Shown here: in pieces, positions 18,956 to 28,137 of the stretch | Numbering within the stretch: the first letter of the stretch is position 1 | How the letters are laid out: every line of letters starts with the position of its first letter | Assembly (NCBI RefSeq): GCF_003387075.1 | Contig: NZ_QUMQ01000001.1 | Span: forward strand, 2,108,001-2,172,000 | DNA length: 64,000 bases | From: Asanoa ferruginea | GTDB lineage: Bacteria; Actinomycetota; Actinomycetes; Mycobacteriales; Micromonosporaceae | Reading direction: 5' to 3' | Notes under the pieces: generated by a model | Database searches by the model: none | What the model was told of the DNA's origin: nothing | The model's input: the letters and a program-made list of their open reading frames with translations, nothing else | Made by a program: the position numbers and the translations under genes

Positions 18956-19059
18956 TGGGCACTCCTGACTTTTGTACGCGGTAAGCGCGCCAAGACTACC
19001 CGGTAGATAGACGCGGACCGGCACCCGCCCAGACCGTGGACAGGCATCGTGGACAGGCA

Positions 19060-19659
19060 TTACGCGCGTAGTGCCTCGACCGTGGTAAGGACGGCGAGGA
19101 CAAGGCAGATCCCGGCCGCCACATATCGGATCACCGACAACTTGACCCTCTTCCGCAGCCAGCGACCAAGCAGGACAGCGGCACCGGAGACCACCACCAG
19201 CGCCAGCCACGAGCCCACGAACACCGGAATGGGATCTCGGCCACTCGCGACCAGGCCGGCGGTCAGCAACTGCGACAGGTCACCCCATTCAGCGGTGAAC
19301 AGGACGACAAAACTCGCTGCCGCCGCGCGTACGCCGGTGCGCCTGGTCTTGATCTGCCCATCGAGCTCCTCCGGTTTCTGCTCGTCGGCCTTGCGGGCGC
19401 CGTGGAAGAGGACGAACGCGCCGGCCAGGAACAGCGCCGCGGCGACCAACTCGACCGGCCGTTCGGGGAGCCGGGAGATCAGGGTGCCCGCGGCGACCGC
19501 GACCGCGCACTGCACGAAGAACGCGACGATCACGCCGAGCCACACCGGTAGTGGCGGATACCGGGTGCTCAGCACGAGGGTCGCGACGAACGTCTTGTCG
19601 GGTAACTCGACCGGCAGGATCAGCGCGAACGCCGTGACCGCGACGACGAGGAACTCCAT
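19060..19659 (-). CDS. GDT1/TMEM165-family cation transporter
   Basis: Six membrane helices in two inverted halves each carry the family motif E-x-G-D-K/R-S/T: VELPDKTFVATLV in helix 1 and TAEWGDLSQLL in helix 4. The first motif has Pro for Gly, seen in many bacterial members. GDT1 proteins export Mn2+ or exchange Ca2+/H+. ATG 19659 (MEFLVVAV) is preferred; a TTG 9 bp upstream is possible. The gene stands alone between purS and a divergent protease gene. Confidence 0.88.
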   Translation of the reverse strand: MEFLVVAVTAFALILPVELPDKTFVATLVLSTRYPPLPVWLGVIVAFFVQCAVAVAAGTLISRLPERPVELVAAALFLAGAFVLFHGARKADEQKPEELDGQIKTRRTGVRAAAASFVVLFTAEWGDLSQLLTAGLVASGRDPIPVFVGSWLALVVVSGAAVLLGRWLRKRVKLSVIRYVAAGICLVLAVLTTVEALRA

Positions 19660-19791
19660 CGCGGTCAACGCTAATCGGGTCGCCGGCCATCACCGCGCGG
19701 TATGACTTCAAACTGATGATTGCGAATACATCGATATCCCAATAGCGTCTCGGGCAGTCCGAACCACCCCCCTCGGATAGGAGCCCCACAG

Positions 19792-20475
19792 ATGCGCAAA
19801 CGCCTCACCCTGGCCGCGCTCGCCATCGGTCTGACCGGCGCGTTCCTCGTGCCCAGCGCGGCCGGCGCCGCACCGACCGGCCCAGATCAGATCATCGGTG
19901 GCAGCACGGTGGCGTCCGCGCCGTGGGCCGCCGCCGTGTTCAGCGGCGGATCGTTCACCTGTTCCGGCACGATCATCGCGTCGACCTGGGTGCTCACCGC
20001 CCGGCACTGCATCAGCGGCACGATGTCGGTGCGCGTCGGCAGCGTCAACCGCGGTTCCGGTGGTGTCACCCGCACCGTCAGCGCCACCTACACCCGCAGC
20101 GACCTGGCCCTGATGCGGCTGAGCAGTGCGGTGAGCACGAGCTACGTGACACTTTCCAGCGCCTACCCGCCGGTCAACTCCACCAACACCATCTACGGCT
20201 GGGGCATGACCTGCTACAGCGGCTGTGACGCCTCGCCGGTGCTCAAGACCGCCAGCGTGCGGGTGACCAGCACCAACGTCACCGACGCCTACGGTGGCCG
20301 GGCGATCCGCAGCACCCGGATCAACGGCAACGCGTGGCGCGGCGACTCCGGCGGCCCGCAGTTCTACAACGGCGCGCAGGTCGGCGTCGCCTCGACGGCC
20401 GACGGCTCCAGCATCCAGAACTACGGCAGCGTCGCCTACAACCGGGCCTGGATCACCTCGACCGCGGGCGTGTAA
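19792..20475 (+). CDS. Secreted trypsin-like serine protease (S1)
   Basis: Residues 1-26 form a Sec signal peptide ending in SAAGAA; a short propeptide leads to IIGGST at 34-39, the typical trypsin activation site. The triad is H72 (TARHC), D104 (RSDLALMRL) and S186 (GDSGGP). Cys pairs fit C57/C73 and C141/C145. The 227-residue length suits small streptomycete S1 proteases. ATG 19792 follows an AGGAG site. It probably acts outside the cell. A strong hairpin follows at 20499-20535. Confidence 0.92.
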   Translation: MRKRLTLAALAIGLTGAFLVPSAAGAAPTGPDQIIGGSTVASAPWAAAVFSGGSFTCSGTIIASTWVLTARHCISGTMSVRVGSVNRGSGGVTRTVSATYTRSDLALMRLSSAVSTSYVTLSSAYPPVNSTNTIYGWGMTCYSGCDASPVLKTASVRVTSTNVTDAYGGRAIRSTRINGNAWRGDSGGPQFYNGAQVGVASTADGSSIQNYGSVAYNRAWITSTAGV

Positions 20476-20498
20476 AGGAAGGAACGCTCTCCCACAAT

Positions 20499-20535
20499 CC
20501 GGCGTGGCGCCTCCGTCTGCGAGGCGCCACGCCGG
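20499..20535. terminator. Bidirectional terminator between protease and purB
   Basis: Perfect 15-bp arms (20499-20513 and 20521-20535) around a 7-nt loop, between the converging protease gene and purB. Confidence 0.8.
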
Positions 20536-20539
20536 CTTG

Positions 20540-21964
20540 TCAGAGGATGGGGCGCGGCGTGTAGCCGGCCGCGCTCGGGTGCTGGCGGACCACCTCGGCG
20601 ATCTTCTCGGCCACGGCGGCCACCTGGGCGCCGGCCGCACCGACGAACGCGGCCCGGTCGGCGACCAGCGCGTCGATCTCGCCCCGCGAGAGGCCCAGCC
20701 GGCCGTCGGCGGCGAGCCGGTCGAACAGGTCGTTGTCGGTGGTGCCCTTCTCCCGCATCGCGAGCGCCACGGCGACCGCGTTCTCCTTGATCACCTCATG
20801 CGCCGTCTCGCGACCGACTCCCCGGCGTACGGCGGCGACCAGGATCTTGGTCGTGGCCAGGAACGGCAGGTAGCGGTCGAGCTCGCGGGCCACCACGGCG
20901 GGATAGGCGCCGAACTCGTCGAGCACGGTCAGGAAGGTCTGGAACAGGCCGTCGGTGGCGAAGAACGCGTCGGGCAGCGCGACCCGGCGGACCACCGAGT
21001 CGGAGACGTCGCCCTCGTTCCACTGGTCGCCGGCCAGCTCGCCGATCATCGACACGTAGCCGCGGACCACGACCGCGAGCCCGTTGACCCGCTCGCTGGA
21101 CCGCGTGTTCATCTTGTGCGGCATCGCGCTGGAGCCGACCTGGCCCGGCCGGAAGCCCTCGGTGACCAGTTCCTGGCCGACCATCAGCCGGATCGTGGTG
21201 GCCAGGCTGCTCGGCGCGGCGACCACCTGGGCCAGCGCGGTGACCACGTCGAAGTCGAGCGAGCGCGGGTAGATCTGGCCGACGCTGCTGAGCACGGAGG
21301 AGAAGCCGAGGTGCGCGGCGACCCGGGCCTCCAGCTCGGCGACCTTGGCGGCGTCGCCGTCGAAGAGGTCGAGCTGGTCGGCGGCGGTGCCGACCGGCCC
21401 CTTGATGCCGCGCAGCGGGTAACGGCCGATCAGGTCGTCGAGCCGCTGGTAGGCGATCAGCAGCTCCTCGCCGGCCGACGCGAACCGCTTGCCCAGGGTG
21501 GTCGCCTGCGCGGCGACGTTGTGCGAGCGGCCGGCCAGCACCAGGTGGTCGTGTTCGACCGCGAGGCGGGCCAGCCGGGCCAGGGTGGCAACCACCCGGT
21601 CGCGGACCAGTTCCAGCGAGGAGCGGATCTGGAGCTGCTCGACGTTCTCGGTCAGGTCGCGGGAGGTCATCCCCTTGTGGATCTGCTCGTGGCCGGCCAG
21701 GTCGGCGAACTCCTCGATCCGAGCCTTCACGTCGTGCCGGGTGACCCGCTCCCGCTCGGCGATCGAGACGAGGTCGACGTCGTCGAGCACCCCCCGGTAG
21801 GCCTCGACCGCGCCGGCCGGCACGTCGATGCCCAGGTCGCGTTGCGCCTCCAGCACCGCGATCCACAGCCGTCGCTCGAGCTTCACCTTCTCCGTCGGCG
21901 ACCACAGGTCGACCAGCTCGGGTGAGGCGTAGCGGGCGGCGAGAATGTTGGGCACCGAAGTCAC
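20540..21964 (-). CDS. purB: Adenylosuccinate lyase
   Basis: PurB cleaves SAICAR and adenylosuccinate to release fumarate in purine synthesis. The fumarase/aspartase-superfamily signature is GSSAMPHKMNTRSSE; other conserved parts are GMTSRDLTENVEQLQ and SHNVAAQATTLGKRF. Start GTG 21964 (VTSVPNILAARYASPELV) matches the usual N-terminus; the 23 upstream codons are not conserved. Length 474 is normal. Another purine gene-family member, a divergent adenylosuccinate synthetase, lies at 30823-32112. Confidence 0.96.
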   Translation of the reverse strand: MTSVPNILAARYASPELVDLWSPTEKVKLERRLWIAVLEAQRDLGIDVPAGAVEAYRGVLDDVDLVSIAERERVTRHDVKARIEEFADLAGHEQIHKGMTSRDLTENVEQLQIRSSLELVRDRVVATLARLARLAVEHDHLVLAGRSHNVAAQATTLGKRFASAGEELLIAYQRLDDLIGRYPLRGIKGPVGTAADQLDLFDGDAAKVAELEARVAAHLGFSSVLSSVGQIYPRSLDFDVVTALAQVVAAPSSLATTIRLMVGQELVTEGFRPGQVGSSAMPHKMNTRSSERVNGLAVVVRGYVSMIGELAGDQWNEGDVSDSVVRRVALPDAFFATDGLFQTFLTVLDEFGAYPAVVARELDRYLPFLATTKILVAAVRRGVGRETAHEVIKENAVAVALAMREKGTTDNDLFDRLAADGRLGLSRGEIDALVADRAAFVGAAGAQVAAVAEKIAEVVRQHPSAAGYTPRPIL

Positions 21965-22052
21965 CCGGCCATTCTGGCACCCGCCCGGAGCGGCCCTTAC
22001 ACCTGCGAGTGGCCGCGCTGTGACCCAACGCACAGCGGGTTATGGTGAGGCC

Positions 22053-22652
22053 ATGAAGCCATTTCGGGTCGAGACCACTGTGGACGCGCCCCAGGCGCTG
22101 GTCTGGCGGCACTTCACCGAGGCGGAGCTGATCGGGCAGTGGTTCGGCTGGGACTATCCGGGCCTCGCCGACGAGATCCGGATGATCTTCCTCGATGACG
22201 CCCGACTCAGCCCGCCTGACCGGATCGCGCTGGGCGAAGACCACCTGATCACGCTGACGGCCGACAGCCCCACCAGCACCACCGTCCGGATCGAGTCGCC
22301 GGGCGAGCCGAGCGGCGAATACGACGCGATCGAAGAGGGCTGGCGGCAGTTCCTCGAGCAGTTGCGGTTCCTGCTCGCCCGCGGCCAGGGCGCCCGGCGC
22401 ACCCTGTTCTTCCAAGGTTCGGTGCTGCCGGCGCTGCGCACCGACGCCGGTCGGGTCTGGCACGCGAGCCCGCACCTGCGGATGACCGTCGACGGCTCGG
22501 GCCACCTGGTCGCCCTCGCGACGCTGGCGCCGGTCAACTCCACCGAGCCGACCGACGCCACGCTCGTCGTCTCCACCTATGGCCTCGACGACGCCGCCTA
22601 CGCCGCAGTCGAAGAGGCCTGGGCCGACCGCTGGAAGTCGGTGACCGCCTAG
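22053..22652 (+). CDS. SRPBCC (AHSA1/START-like) domain protein
   Basis: The first 95 residues fit the START-like ligand-binding fold of the AHSA1 group: VETTVDAPQALVWRHFTEAE, then GQWFGWDYPGLADE, and EGWRQFLEQLRFLL as the C-terminal helix. A second half of about 95 residues with a similar length and helix-end pattern (YAAVEEAWADRWKSV) suggests a diverged duplicate domain. No ligand is known. ATG 22053 has GGTGAGG upstream. Its stop overlaps the end of the converging MFS gene by 4 bp. Confidence 0.8.
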   Translation: MKPFRVETTVDAPQALVWRHFTEAELIGQWFGWDYPGLADEIRMIFLDDARLSPPDRIALGEDHLITLTADSPTSTTVRIESPGEPSGEYDAIEEGWRQFLEQLRFLLARGQGARRTLFFQGSVLPALRTDAGRVWHASPHLRMTVDGSGHLVALATLAPVNSTEPTDATLVVSTYGLDDAAYAAVEEAWADRWKSVTA

Positions 22653-23908
22653 ACGGCGTGCCGGAGCTGGCGGACGTCGCGGCTGAACAACATGGCGATG
22701 GTGGCCACCGCGATCACGGCGGCGGCGCCGACCAGGGTGTGTCGCGTGCCGAAGTGCTCGGCGAGCGGGCCGGCCGCGACCTGGCCGATCGGCAGGGCGA
22801 GGATCGAACCCAACATGTCGTAGGAGTAGACCCGCGCCAACATGTCGCTCGGCACGTGCTCCTGCATGGTGGTGTCCCAGGCCACGGTGAACTGCTCGAG
22901 CGCGAACCCGACCGCGAAACCGGCCAGCAGCAGGACCAGCACCGTCGAGGTCAGGCCAAGGGCGAGCACCAGCAGCACGTCGCCGAGGCACCAGAGCACG
23001 CCGTAGAAGAGCAGCCTGCCGACCCGGACCCGCATGGCGACCAGCGCACCGGCGATCATGCCGGCGGTCTCCACGGCCAGGATCAGGCCCCAGGTGGTCC
23101 GGCCGAAGCTCGCGTCGGCGACGACCGGGCCGAGCACGCTGACCGATCCCGACAACGCCGCGTTGATCACGCAGAACCCGGCGACGACCACCCACAGCCA
23201 GGTGCGGCTGATGAACGCGGTCCAGCCGTGCCGCATCTCGGCGAAGATGCCCGGCCGGTCGAGCACCGGCGGCTGGTCGGTCTTCGGGATCCGCACCAGC
23301 GCGAACAGCAGGCCCGCGAGGAAGAAGGTGCCGGCGTCGACGGCGAGGCCCCAGCCCGGGCCGGCGGTCGCGACGAGCACGCCGCCGAGCGAGGAACCGG
23401 CGATCATCGCGGAGTTGAACGCCAGCCGGTTGATCGCGTTGGCCTGCTGGAGAATCGCGGCCGGCACGGTCTGCGGCACTATCGCCGAGATGGCCGGGAA
23501 CGAGACGGCGGCCGCGATGCCGTTGACCGCCGACAGGCCCAGCAGCAACGGGATCGTCGCCGTGCCGGTGAGCACCGTGACCGCGACGGTCGCCTGGGTC
23601 GCGCCGGCCAGCACCGATGCGCCGACCATCACCAGGTGGCGCGGTAGCCGGTCGGCGATGACCCCGCCGAAGAGGATGAAGATGACGTTGAAGAGCGACC
23701 GGGCACCGACGACCAGGCCCAGGTCGCGTGCCGAGCCGGTGAGGTCGAGCACGGCGAACGCGAGGGCGATCGGCGCGACGGCGTTGCCCAACATGGTGGT
23801 CGTGCGGCCGGCGACGAGGAACCGGAACGGGGCGTGGCGCAAGGGCGCCAGCATTCCGGGTCTGGGCTCATCACCGGTCGCCGGAGGGGCGGCGACGGTG
23901 TCGGTCAT
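22649..23908 (-). CDS. MFS exporter
   Basis: A 419-residue protein with about twelve membrane helices. The loop after helix 2 is GGVIADRLPRHLVMVGAS, the MFS motif A in the form used by MefA/BacE-like drug exporters. Acidic residues and AFNSAMIAGSSLGGVLV suit motif C of antiporters. It is cotranscribed with the ArsR-type gene just upstream (ATGA overlap), so export is probably controlled by that repressor. Substrate unknown. Confidence 0.88.
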   Translation of the reverse strand: MTDTVAAPPATGDEPRPGMLAPLRHAPFRFLVAGRTTTMLGNAVAPIALAFAVLDLTGSARDLGLVVGARSLFNVIFILFGGVIADRLPRHLVMVGASVLAGATQATVAVTVLTGTATIPLLLGLSAVNGIAAAVSFPAISAIVPQTVPAAILQQANAINRLAFNSAMIAGSSLGGVLVATAGPGWGLAVDAGTFFLAGLLFALVRIPKTDQPPVLDRPGIFAEMRHGWTAFISRTWLWVVVAGFCVINAALSGSVSVLGPVVADASFGRTTWGLILAVETAGMIAGALVAMRVRVGRLLFYGVLWCLGDVLLVLALGLTSTVLVLLLAGFAVGFALEQFTVAWDTTMQEHVPSDMLARVYSYDMLGSILALPIGQVAAGPLAEHFGTRHTLVGAAAVIAVATIAMLFSRDVRQLRHAV

Positions 23909-24453
23909 CGTGCGTCGGGCTCCATTCTGAATAGTGCGATCGTCGCGTTCACGCGGATCGTGCCGGGGGTGCGGGGTGCCACGGCCGCCCGGTGCAGGGC
24001 CAGGCTGGCCTGGTCGATCTGCTCTTTCACCGCGGCGAAGACGGCCGGGTCGACCCAGAGTTCGGCGTCGGTGAAGTGATTGCCCTTCGCGCGCATCAAC
24101 GCCCTGGAACGGCGGCGCAGCTCGCTCGCGAGCACCTCGTACATCAGCAGGTGGTCGGCGGTCCGCGGGGCGTCGTCGGGAATGTTGGGCTCGGGCTTGG
24201 CGAAGTCGGCCTCGACGTTGTGCCGGTAGCGCTTGGCTACCCCGCCCCGGATCCGCTCCTCGCCGGCCGCCTCGATCTGACCGGCGGCGAGCAGGTGCCG
24301 CAAATGATAGCTGGCGTTGGCGTGCGTCAGGTCGAGCTCCCGTGCCACCTCGGCGGCGGTCATCGCCGAGCCGGTCAGCAGCGACAGGATCCGCAGTCGC
24401 ACCGGATGCGCCAGCGCGCGGAGCTTGACGGTCGGGTCATCTCCCAAAGACAT
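23905..24453 (-). CDS. ArsR-type winged-helix regulator
   Basis: Residues 8-85 form a winged helix of the HTH_20/ArsR class: VKLRALAHPVRLRILSLL, AAEVARELDLTHANASYHLR (recognition helix) and a basic wing. Residues 90-182 are helical and could bind a ligand or dimerise; there are no metal-binding Cys clusters, so a non-metal inducer is likely. It overlaps the downstream MFS gene by 4 bp and likely represses it and itself. Confidence 0.88.
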   Translation of the reverse strand: MSLGDDPTVKLRALAHPVRLRILSLLTGSAMTAAEVARELDLTHANASYHLRHLLAAGQIEAAGEERIRGGVAKRYRHNVEADFAKPEPNIPDDAPRTADHLLMYEVLASELRRRSRALMRAKGNHFTDAELWVDPAVFAAVKEQIDQASLALHRAAVAPRTPGTIRVNATIALFRMEPDAR

Positions 24454-24524
24454 GTTGGAGAGTATGCGCGTCGATCTCGCACACTGTCAAACATTCATTG
24501 GGGGGTACGGGCGGAGCGCTGGGG

Positions 24525-25814
24525 TCAGCGCTCCAGGATGGCCACCACGCCCTGGCCGCCGGCGGCGCAGATGGAGATCAGGCCCCGCCCGCCGCCCTTC
24601 TCCGCCAGCAGCTTGGCCAGCGTCGCGACGATCCGGCCGCCGGTCGCGGCGAACGGGTGGCCGGCCGCCAGCGACGAGCCGTTGACGTTGAGCTTGGCGC
24701 GGTCGATCGACCCGAGCGGCGCGTCGAGACCGAGCCGCTCCTTGCAGAACTCCGGCGACTCCCAGGCCGCCAGGGTCGCCAGCACCTGCGACGCGAACGC
24801 CTCGTGGATCTCGTAGAAGTCGAAGTCCTGGAGGCTCAGCCCGTGGCGGGCGAGCAACCGCGGCACCGCGTAGGCCGGGGCCATCAGCAGCCCCTCGTCA
24901 CCGTGCACGAAGTCGACCGCCGCGGTCTCCGCGTCGACGAAGTGCGCGAGCACCGGCAGCCGGCGCTCGGCGGCCCACTCGTCGGTCGCGAGCAGCACGG
25001 TCGACGCGCCGTCGGTCAGCGGCGACGAGTTGCCGGCGGTCATCGTCGCCCGCTCGCCGTCGGGGCCTCGCGTGCCGAACACCGGCCGCAGCGCACCCAA
25101 CTTCTCCAGCGAGGTGTCGGCGCGCAGGTTCTGGTCACGGCTGAGCCCCAGGTAGGGCGTGATCAGGTCGTCGAAGAAGCCACGCTCGTAGGCCGCCGCG
25201 AGTCGCTGGTGCGAGGCCAGCGCGAGGGCGTCTTGCGCCTGCCGGTCGACGTTCCAGCGCAGCGCGGTGATCGCGGCGTGGTCGCCCATCGACAGGCCGG
25301 TGCGCGGCTCGGCGTTGCGCGGCGCCTCGGGCAGGAACGCGTGGTGCGGGCGCAGCCGGGCGGCCGCCCGCACTTTGGCTGCGGTCGTGCGGGCCGAGTT
25401 CAGCTGGAGCAGCGTGCGGCGCAGGTCTTCGTTGAGCGCCAGCGGAGCGTCCGATGTGGTGTCGACGCCGCCCGCGATGCCCGCATCGAGTTGGCCCAGC
25501 GCGATCTTGTTGGCCACCAGGATGGCGGCCTCCAGACCGGTGCCACAGGCCTGCTGGATGTCGTAGGCCGGGGTGGTCGGGTCCAATCGCGAGCCGAGCA
25601 CCACCTCGCGGGTCAGGTTGAAGTCACGGGAGTGCTTGAGCACGGCACCGGCGACCAGTTCGCCGACCCGGGCGCCGGCCAGCCCGAAGCGGGCGACCAG
25701 CCCGTCGAGCGCGGCGGTGAGCAGGTCGAGGTTGCTGGCTTGCGCGTAGCGGCTGTTGGAGCGGGCGAACGGCACCCGGTTGCCGCCGACGATCGCGACT
25801 CTTCTGGTCTCCAT
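24525..25814 (-). CDS. fadA: Acetyl-CoA acyltransferase (thiolase, FadA2-like)
   Basis: Thiolase with all catalytic residues: nucleophilic Cys in QQACGTGLEA, His in FYEIHEAFASQ and Cys in SICAAGGQGV. It splits 3-ketoacyl-CoA in beta-oxidation. The 429-residue length and GGNRVPFARSNSRYAQ fit the FadI/FadA2 subgroup. ATG 25814 has GGGAGGG upstream. It is divergent from fabG4-like and htdX-like genes, the same arrangement as Rv0243/Rv0242c/Rv0241c in M. tuberculosis (known synteny). Confidence 0.92.
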   Translation of the reverse strand: METRRVAIVGGNRVPFARSNSRYAQASNLDLLTAALDGLVARFGLAGARVGELVAGAVLKHSRDFNLTREVVLGSRLDPTTPAYDIQQACGTGLEAAILVANKIALGQLDAGIAGGVDTTSDAPLALNEDLRRTLLQLNSARTTAAKVRAAARLRPHHAFLPEAPRNAEPRTGLSMGDHAAITALRWNVDRQAQDALALASHQRLAAAYERGFFDDLITPYLGLSRDQNLRADTSLEKLGALRPVFGTRGPDGERATMTAGNSSPLTDGASTVLLATDEWAAERRLPVLAHFVDAETAAVDFVHGDEGLLMAPAYAVPRLLARHGLSLQDFDFYEIHEAFASQVLATLAAWESPEFCKERLGLDAPLGSIDRAKLNVNGSSLAAGHPFAATGGRIVATLAKLLAEKGGGRGLISICAAGGQGVVAILER

Positions 25815-25857
25815 CAGACGCCCTCCCTCACCGGTTACCCGCAAGTAGGCTATCGCT

Positions 25858-27177
25858 ATGAGCGACCGATACGCGAGCTTCGCGAACTCCGGTCCCGGCC
25901 GCGCGCTGGTCAAGCGGCTCGGGCTGCCCCAGCCACCGCTGCTGCGCCGCTTCCGCCCCGGGGATCCGCTGGTCACCGGGCCCGTGCTGCTCGGCGCCGC
26001 ACCCGGCGGCCGGCTCGACGAGCCGGTCCGAAAGATGCTCACGATCGCCGGCGTCGGCCTCGACGGCGGGCCGCCCTGGTCGGCACTGGTGTTCGACGCG
26101 ACCGGCATCGCCGACACCGCCGCGCTGCACCCGGTCTACGAGTTCTTCCACGCCAACGCCCGGACGCTGGGCCCCAGCGGGCGGGTGATCGTCTTCGGCA
26201 CGCCGCCGGAAGCGTGCTCCTCGCCGCGCGAGGCCACCGCCCAGCGCGCCCTGGAGGGCCTGACCCGCAGCATCGCCAAGGAGTTCGGCCGCGGCATGAC
26301 CGCCCAACTCGTCTATGTGGCACCCGGCGCCGACGAGTTCGCCGACTCCACCGTGCGATTCCTGCTTTCCGGGCGCTCGGCGTACGTGTCGGGTCAGGTG
26401 ATCCGGATCGGCCACGTGCTCTCGTCGCCGATGACCGACTGGGCGCACCCGCTGGACGGCAAAGTGGCCCTGGTGACCGGGGCCGCGCAGGGCATCGGCG
26501 CGGCCATCGCGCGGGTGCTGGCCCGCGACGGCGCCCGGGTGGTCGCCCTCGACGTGCCGGCCGCGGGCGAGAGCCTGGCCCGGGTCGCCAACGAGGTCGG
26601 CGGCACGGCGCTGCAACTCGACCTCACCCGCCCCGACGCACCGTCGACACTGGCCGCCCAGCTCGACTCGCGGCACGGCAAGGTAGACATCGTGGTGCAC
26701 AACGCCGGGATCACCCGCGACAAGACGATCGGCCGGATGAGCGCCGAGCAGTGGGACGCGGTCATCGACGTCAACCTGTCCAGCCAGGAACGGATCAACG
26801 AAGCTCTGGTGCCGCTGATCCCGGAAGGCGGCCGGATCGTCGCCGTCTCGTCGACCAGCGGCATCGCCGGCAACCGCGGCCAGACCAACTACGCCACCTC
26901 GAAAGCCGGCGTGATCGGGCTGGTCCAGTCGATGGCGCCGGTGCTCGCGCCGCAGGGGATCACGATCAACGCGGTGGCGCCGGGCTTCATCGAGACCCGG
27001 ATGACCGCGCGGATGCCGGTGGCGGCCCGCGAGATCGGGCGCCGGATGAACAGCATGTCGCAGGGCGGCCTGCCGGTCGACGTGGCCGAGACGATCGCCT
27101 GGCTCGCCGCGCCGGGCTCGGCCGGCATCACCGGCAACGTGATCCGGGTGTGCGGCCAGATGTGGCTGGGCGCCTGA
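25858..27177 (+). CDS. fabG: FabG4-like high-molecular-weight 3-oxoacyl reductase
   Basis: The protein has 439 residues, not the usual 245, as in the FabG4 type: an N-terminal flavodoxin-like domain (1-195) and a C-terminal SDR domain (200-439). The SDR part has VALVTGAAQGIGAAIARVLA, VHNAGITRD, and the catalytic Ser (VSST) with Tyr/Lys (NYATSKAG). It reduces 3-oxoacyl-CoA or -ACP with NAD(H). Its stop overlaps the next ATG (TGATG), giving coupling with the MaoC gene. Confidence 0.92.
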   Translation: MSDRYASFANSGPGRALVKRLGLPQPPLLRRFRPGDPLVTGPVLLGAAPGGRLDEPVRKMLTIAGVGLDGGPPWSALVFDATGIADTAALHPVYEFFHANARTLGPSGRVIVFGTPPEACSSPREATAQRALEGLTRSIAKEFGRGMTAQLVYVAPGADEFADSTVRFLLSGRSAYVSGQVIRIGHVLSSPMTDWAHPLDGKVALVTGAAQGIGAAIARVLARDGARVVALDVPAAGESLARVANEVGGTALQLDLTRPDAPSTLAAQLDSRHGKVDIVVHNAGITRDKTIGRMSAEQWDAVIDVNLSSQERINEALVPLIPEGGRIVAVSSTSGIAGNRGQTNYATSKAGVIGLVQSMAPVLAPQGITINAVAPGFIETRMTARMPVAAREIGRRMNSMSQGGLPVDVAETIAWLAAPGSAGITGNVIRVCGQMWLGA

Positions 27178-28037
27178 TGTCGATCGTGGAACTCGACGGC
27201 CCGCCGGAGCTGGGACCGCTCTACCGGCGGGCGGCGATCCGGGCGCTGCCCCGCATCGGCCTGGTGCCGGGCAGCGACCGGCGGCCGCCGATCGAGGTGC
27301 TGCCCGACGTCGAACTCGTGCTGCGCGGCGTTGTCGTGGATCGCGGGCGGCTGGCCGAATACGACCGGGTGTGCGGCTTCCGGCTGAGCGACCGGCTGCC
27401 GGTGACGTTCCCGCACGTGCTGGCCACGCCGCTGGCGATGCGGCTGATGACCAGCCCCGAGTTTCCCTACCCGGTGGTCGGGTTGGTGCACGTCGCCAAC
27501 CGGATCACGGTGACCCGGCCGCTCGACGCCGGCGACCGGTTCGACCTGTCGGTGCGGGCGGTCGACCTGCGCCCGCACGAGCGCGGCCGGCAGTTCGACG
27601 TGGTCGCGGTCGCGACCGTCGACGGGGTCGAGGTCTGGCGAGACGTCTCCACTTACCTGCGCCGGGGTCGTGCCTCCGGCCCGTCTGGTTCGGCGCCCCG
27701 GGACGTGCCGCCGCCGGCCTCGGCGACCTGGAAGGTGCCGGCCCGGGTCGGTGTCGACTACGCGCGGGTGTCCGGCGACCGCAACCCGATCCACACCTCG
27801 CGGCTGGGTGCCAGGCTCTTCGGGTTCCCGCGCCCGATCGCGCACGGGATGTGGAGCAAGGCCCGCTGCCTGGCGGCGCTCGAGGGCCGGCTGCCCGACG
27901 CGTACACCGTCGAGGTCGCCTTCAAGAGGCCGATCCTGCTGCCTGGCACGGTCGCGTTCGCGGCGACGCCGGGCGAGACCTTCGCTCTGCACGACCCGAA
28001 GAGCGGCGCGCCACACCTCACCGGCACCATCAGCTAG
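27177..28037 (+). CDS. MaoC-like 3-hydroxyacyl dehydratase (HtdX-like)
   Basis: A double-hotdog dehydratase of 286 residues. The C-terminal hotdog carries the catalytic hydratase-2 motif YARVSGDRNPIHTSRLGA with the Asp/His pair, then GFPRPIAHGMWSKARCLA. The N-terminal half is a non-catalytic hotdog (FPHVLATPLAMRLMT). Together with thiolase and FabG4 it would form a beta-oxidation or chain-elongation set. ATG 27177 overlaps the preceding stop. Confidence 0.9.
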   Translation: MSIVELDGPPELGPLYRRAAIRALPRIGLVPGSDRRPPIEVLPDVELVLRGVVVDRGRLAEYDRVCGFRLSDRLPVTFPHVLATPLAMRLMTSPEFPYPVVGLVHVANRITVTRPLDAGDRFDLSVRAVDLRPHERGRQFDVVAVATVDGVEVWRDVSTYLRRGRASGPSGSAPRDVPPPASATWKVPARVGVDYARVSGDRNPIHTSRLGARLFGFPRPIAHGMWSKARCLAALEGRLPDAYTVEVAFKRPILLPGTVAFAATPGETFALHDPKSGAPHLTGTIS

Positions 28038-28079
28038 CAACGGCCCCCGCGGCCCCTTGTCCCCTGCCTGTCGGCGGGG

Positions 28080-28111
28080 TTATTCTCATCTTGAGTTATT
28101 CTTAAGTCGAG
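28080..28111 (+). promoter_or_regulatory. Candidate operator of the Nudix-regulated operon
   Basis: Two adjacent 16-bp units (28080-28095 and 28096-28111) match at 12 of 16 positions, both starting TTATTCT. Embedded is an imperfect palindrome CTTGAG-N5-CTTAAG at 28090-28106 with one mismatch. The AT-rich block stands out from the GC-rich surroundings and ends 26 bp before the start of the regulator, a usual place for autoregulation. Confidence 0.5.
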
Positions 28112-28137
28112 AAGTTCTGAGGGTGAGAAGGACGGCC

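Noticed and set aside
18996-19006. Palindrome CTACC-C-GGTAG upstream of purS
   Set aside because: Short; I know no purine regulator with this site, and no second copy was found before purF or purB.
20294-21925. Long plus-strand ORF opposite purB
   Set aside because: Shadow frame of purB; composition is typical of antisense high-GC sequence.
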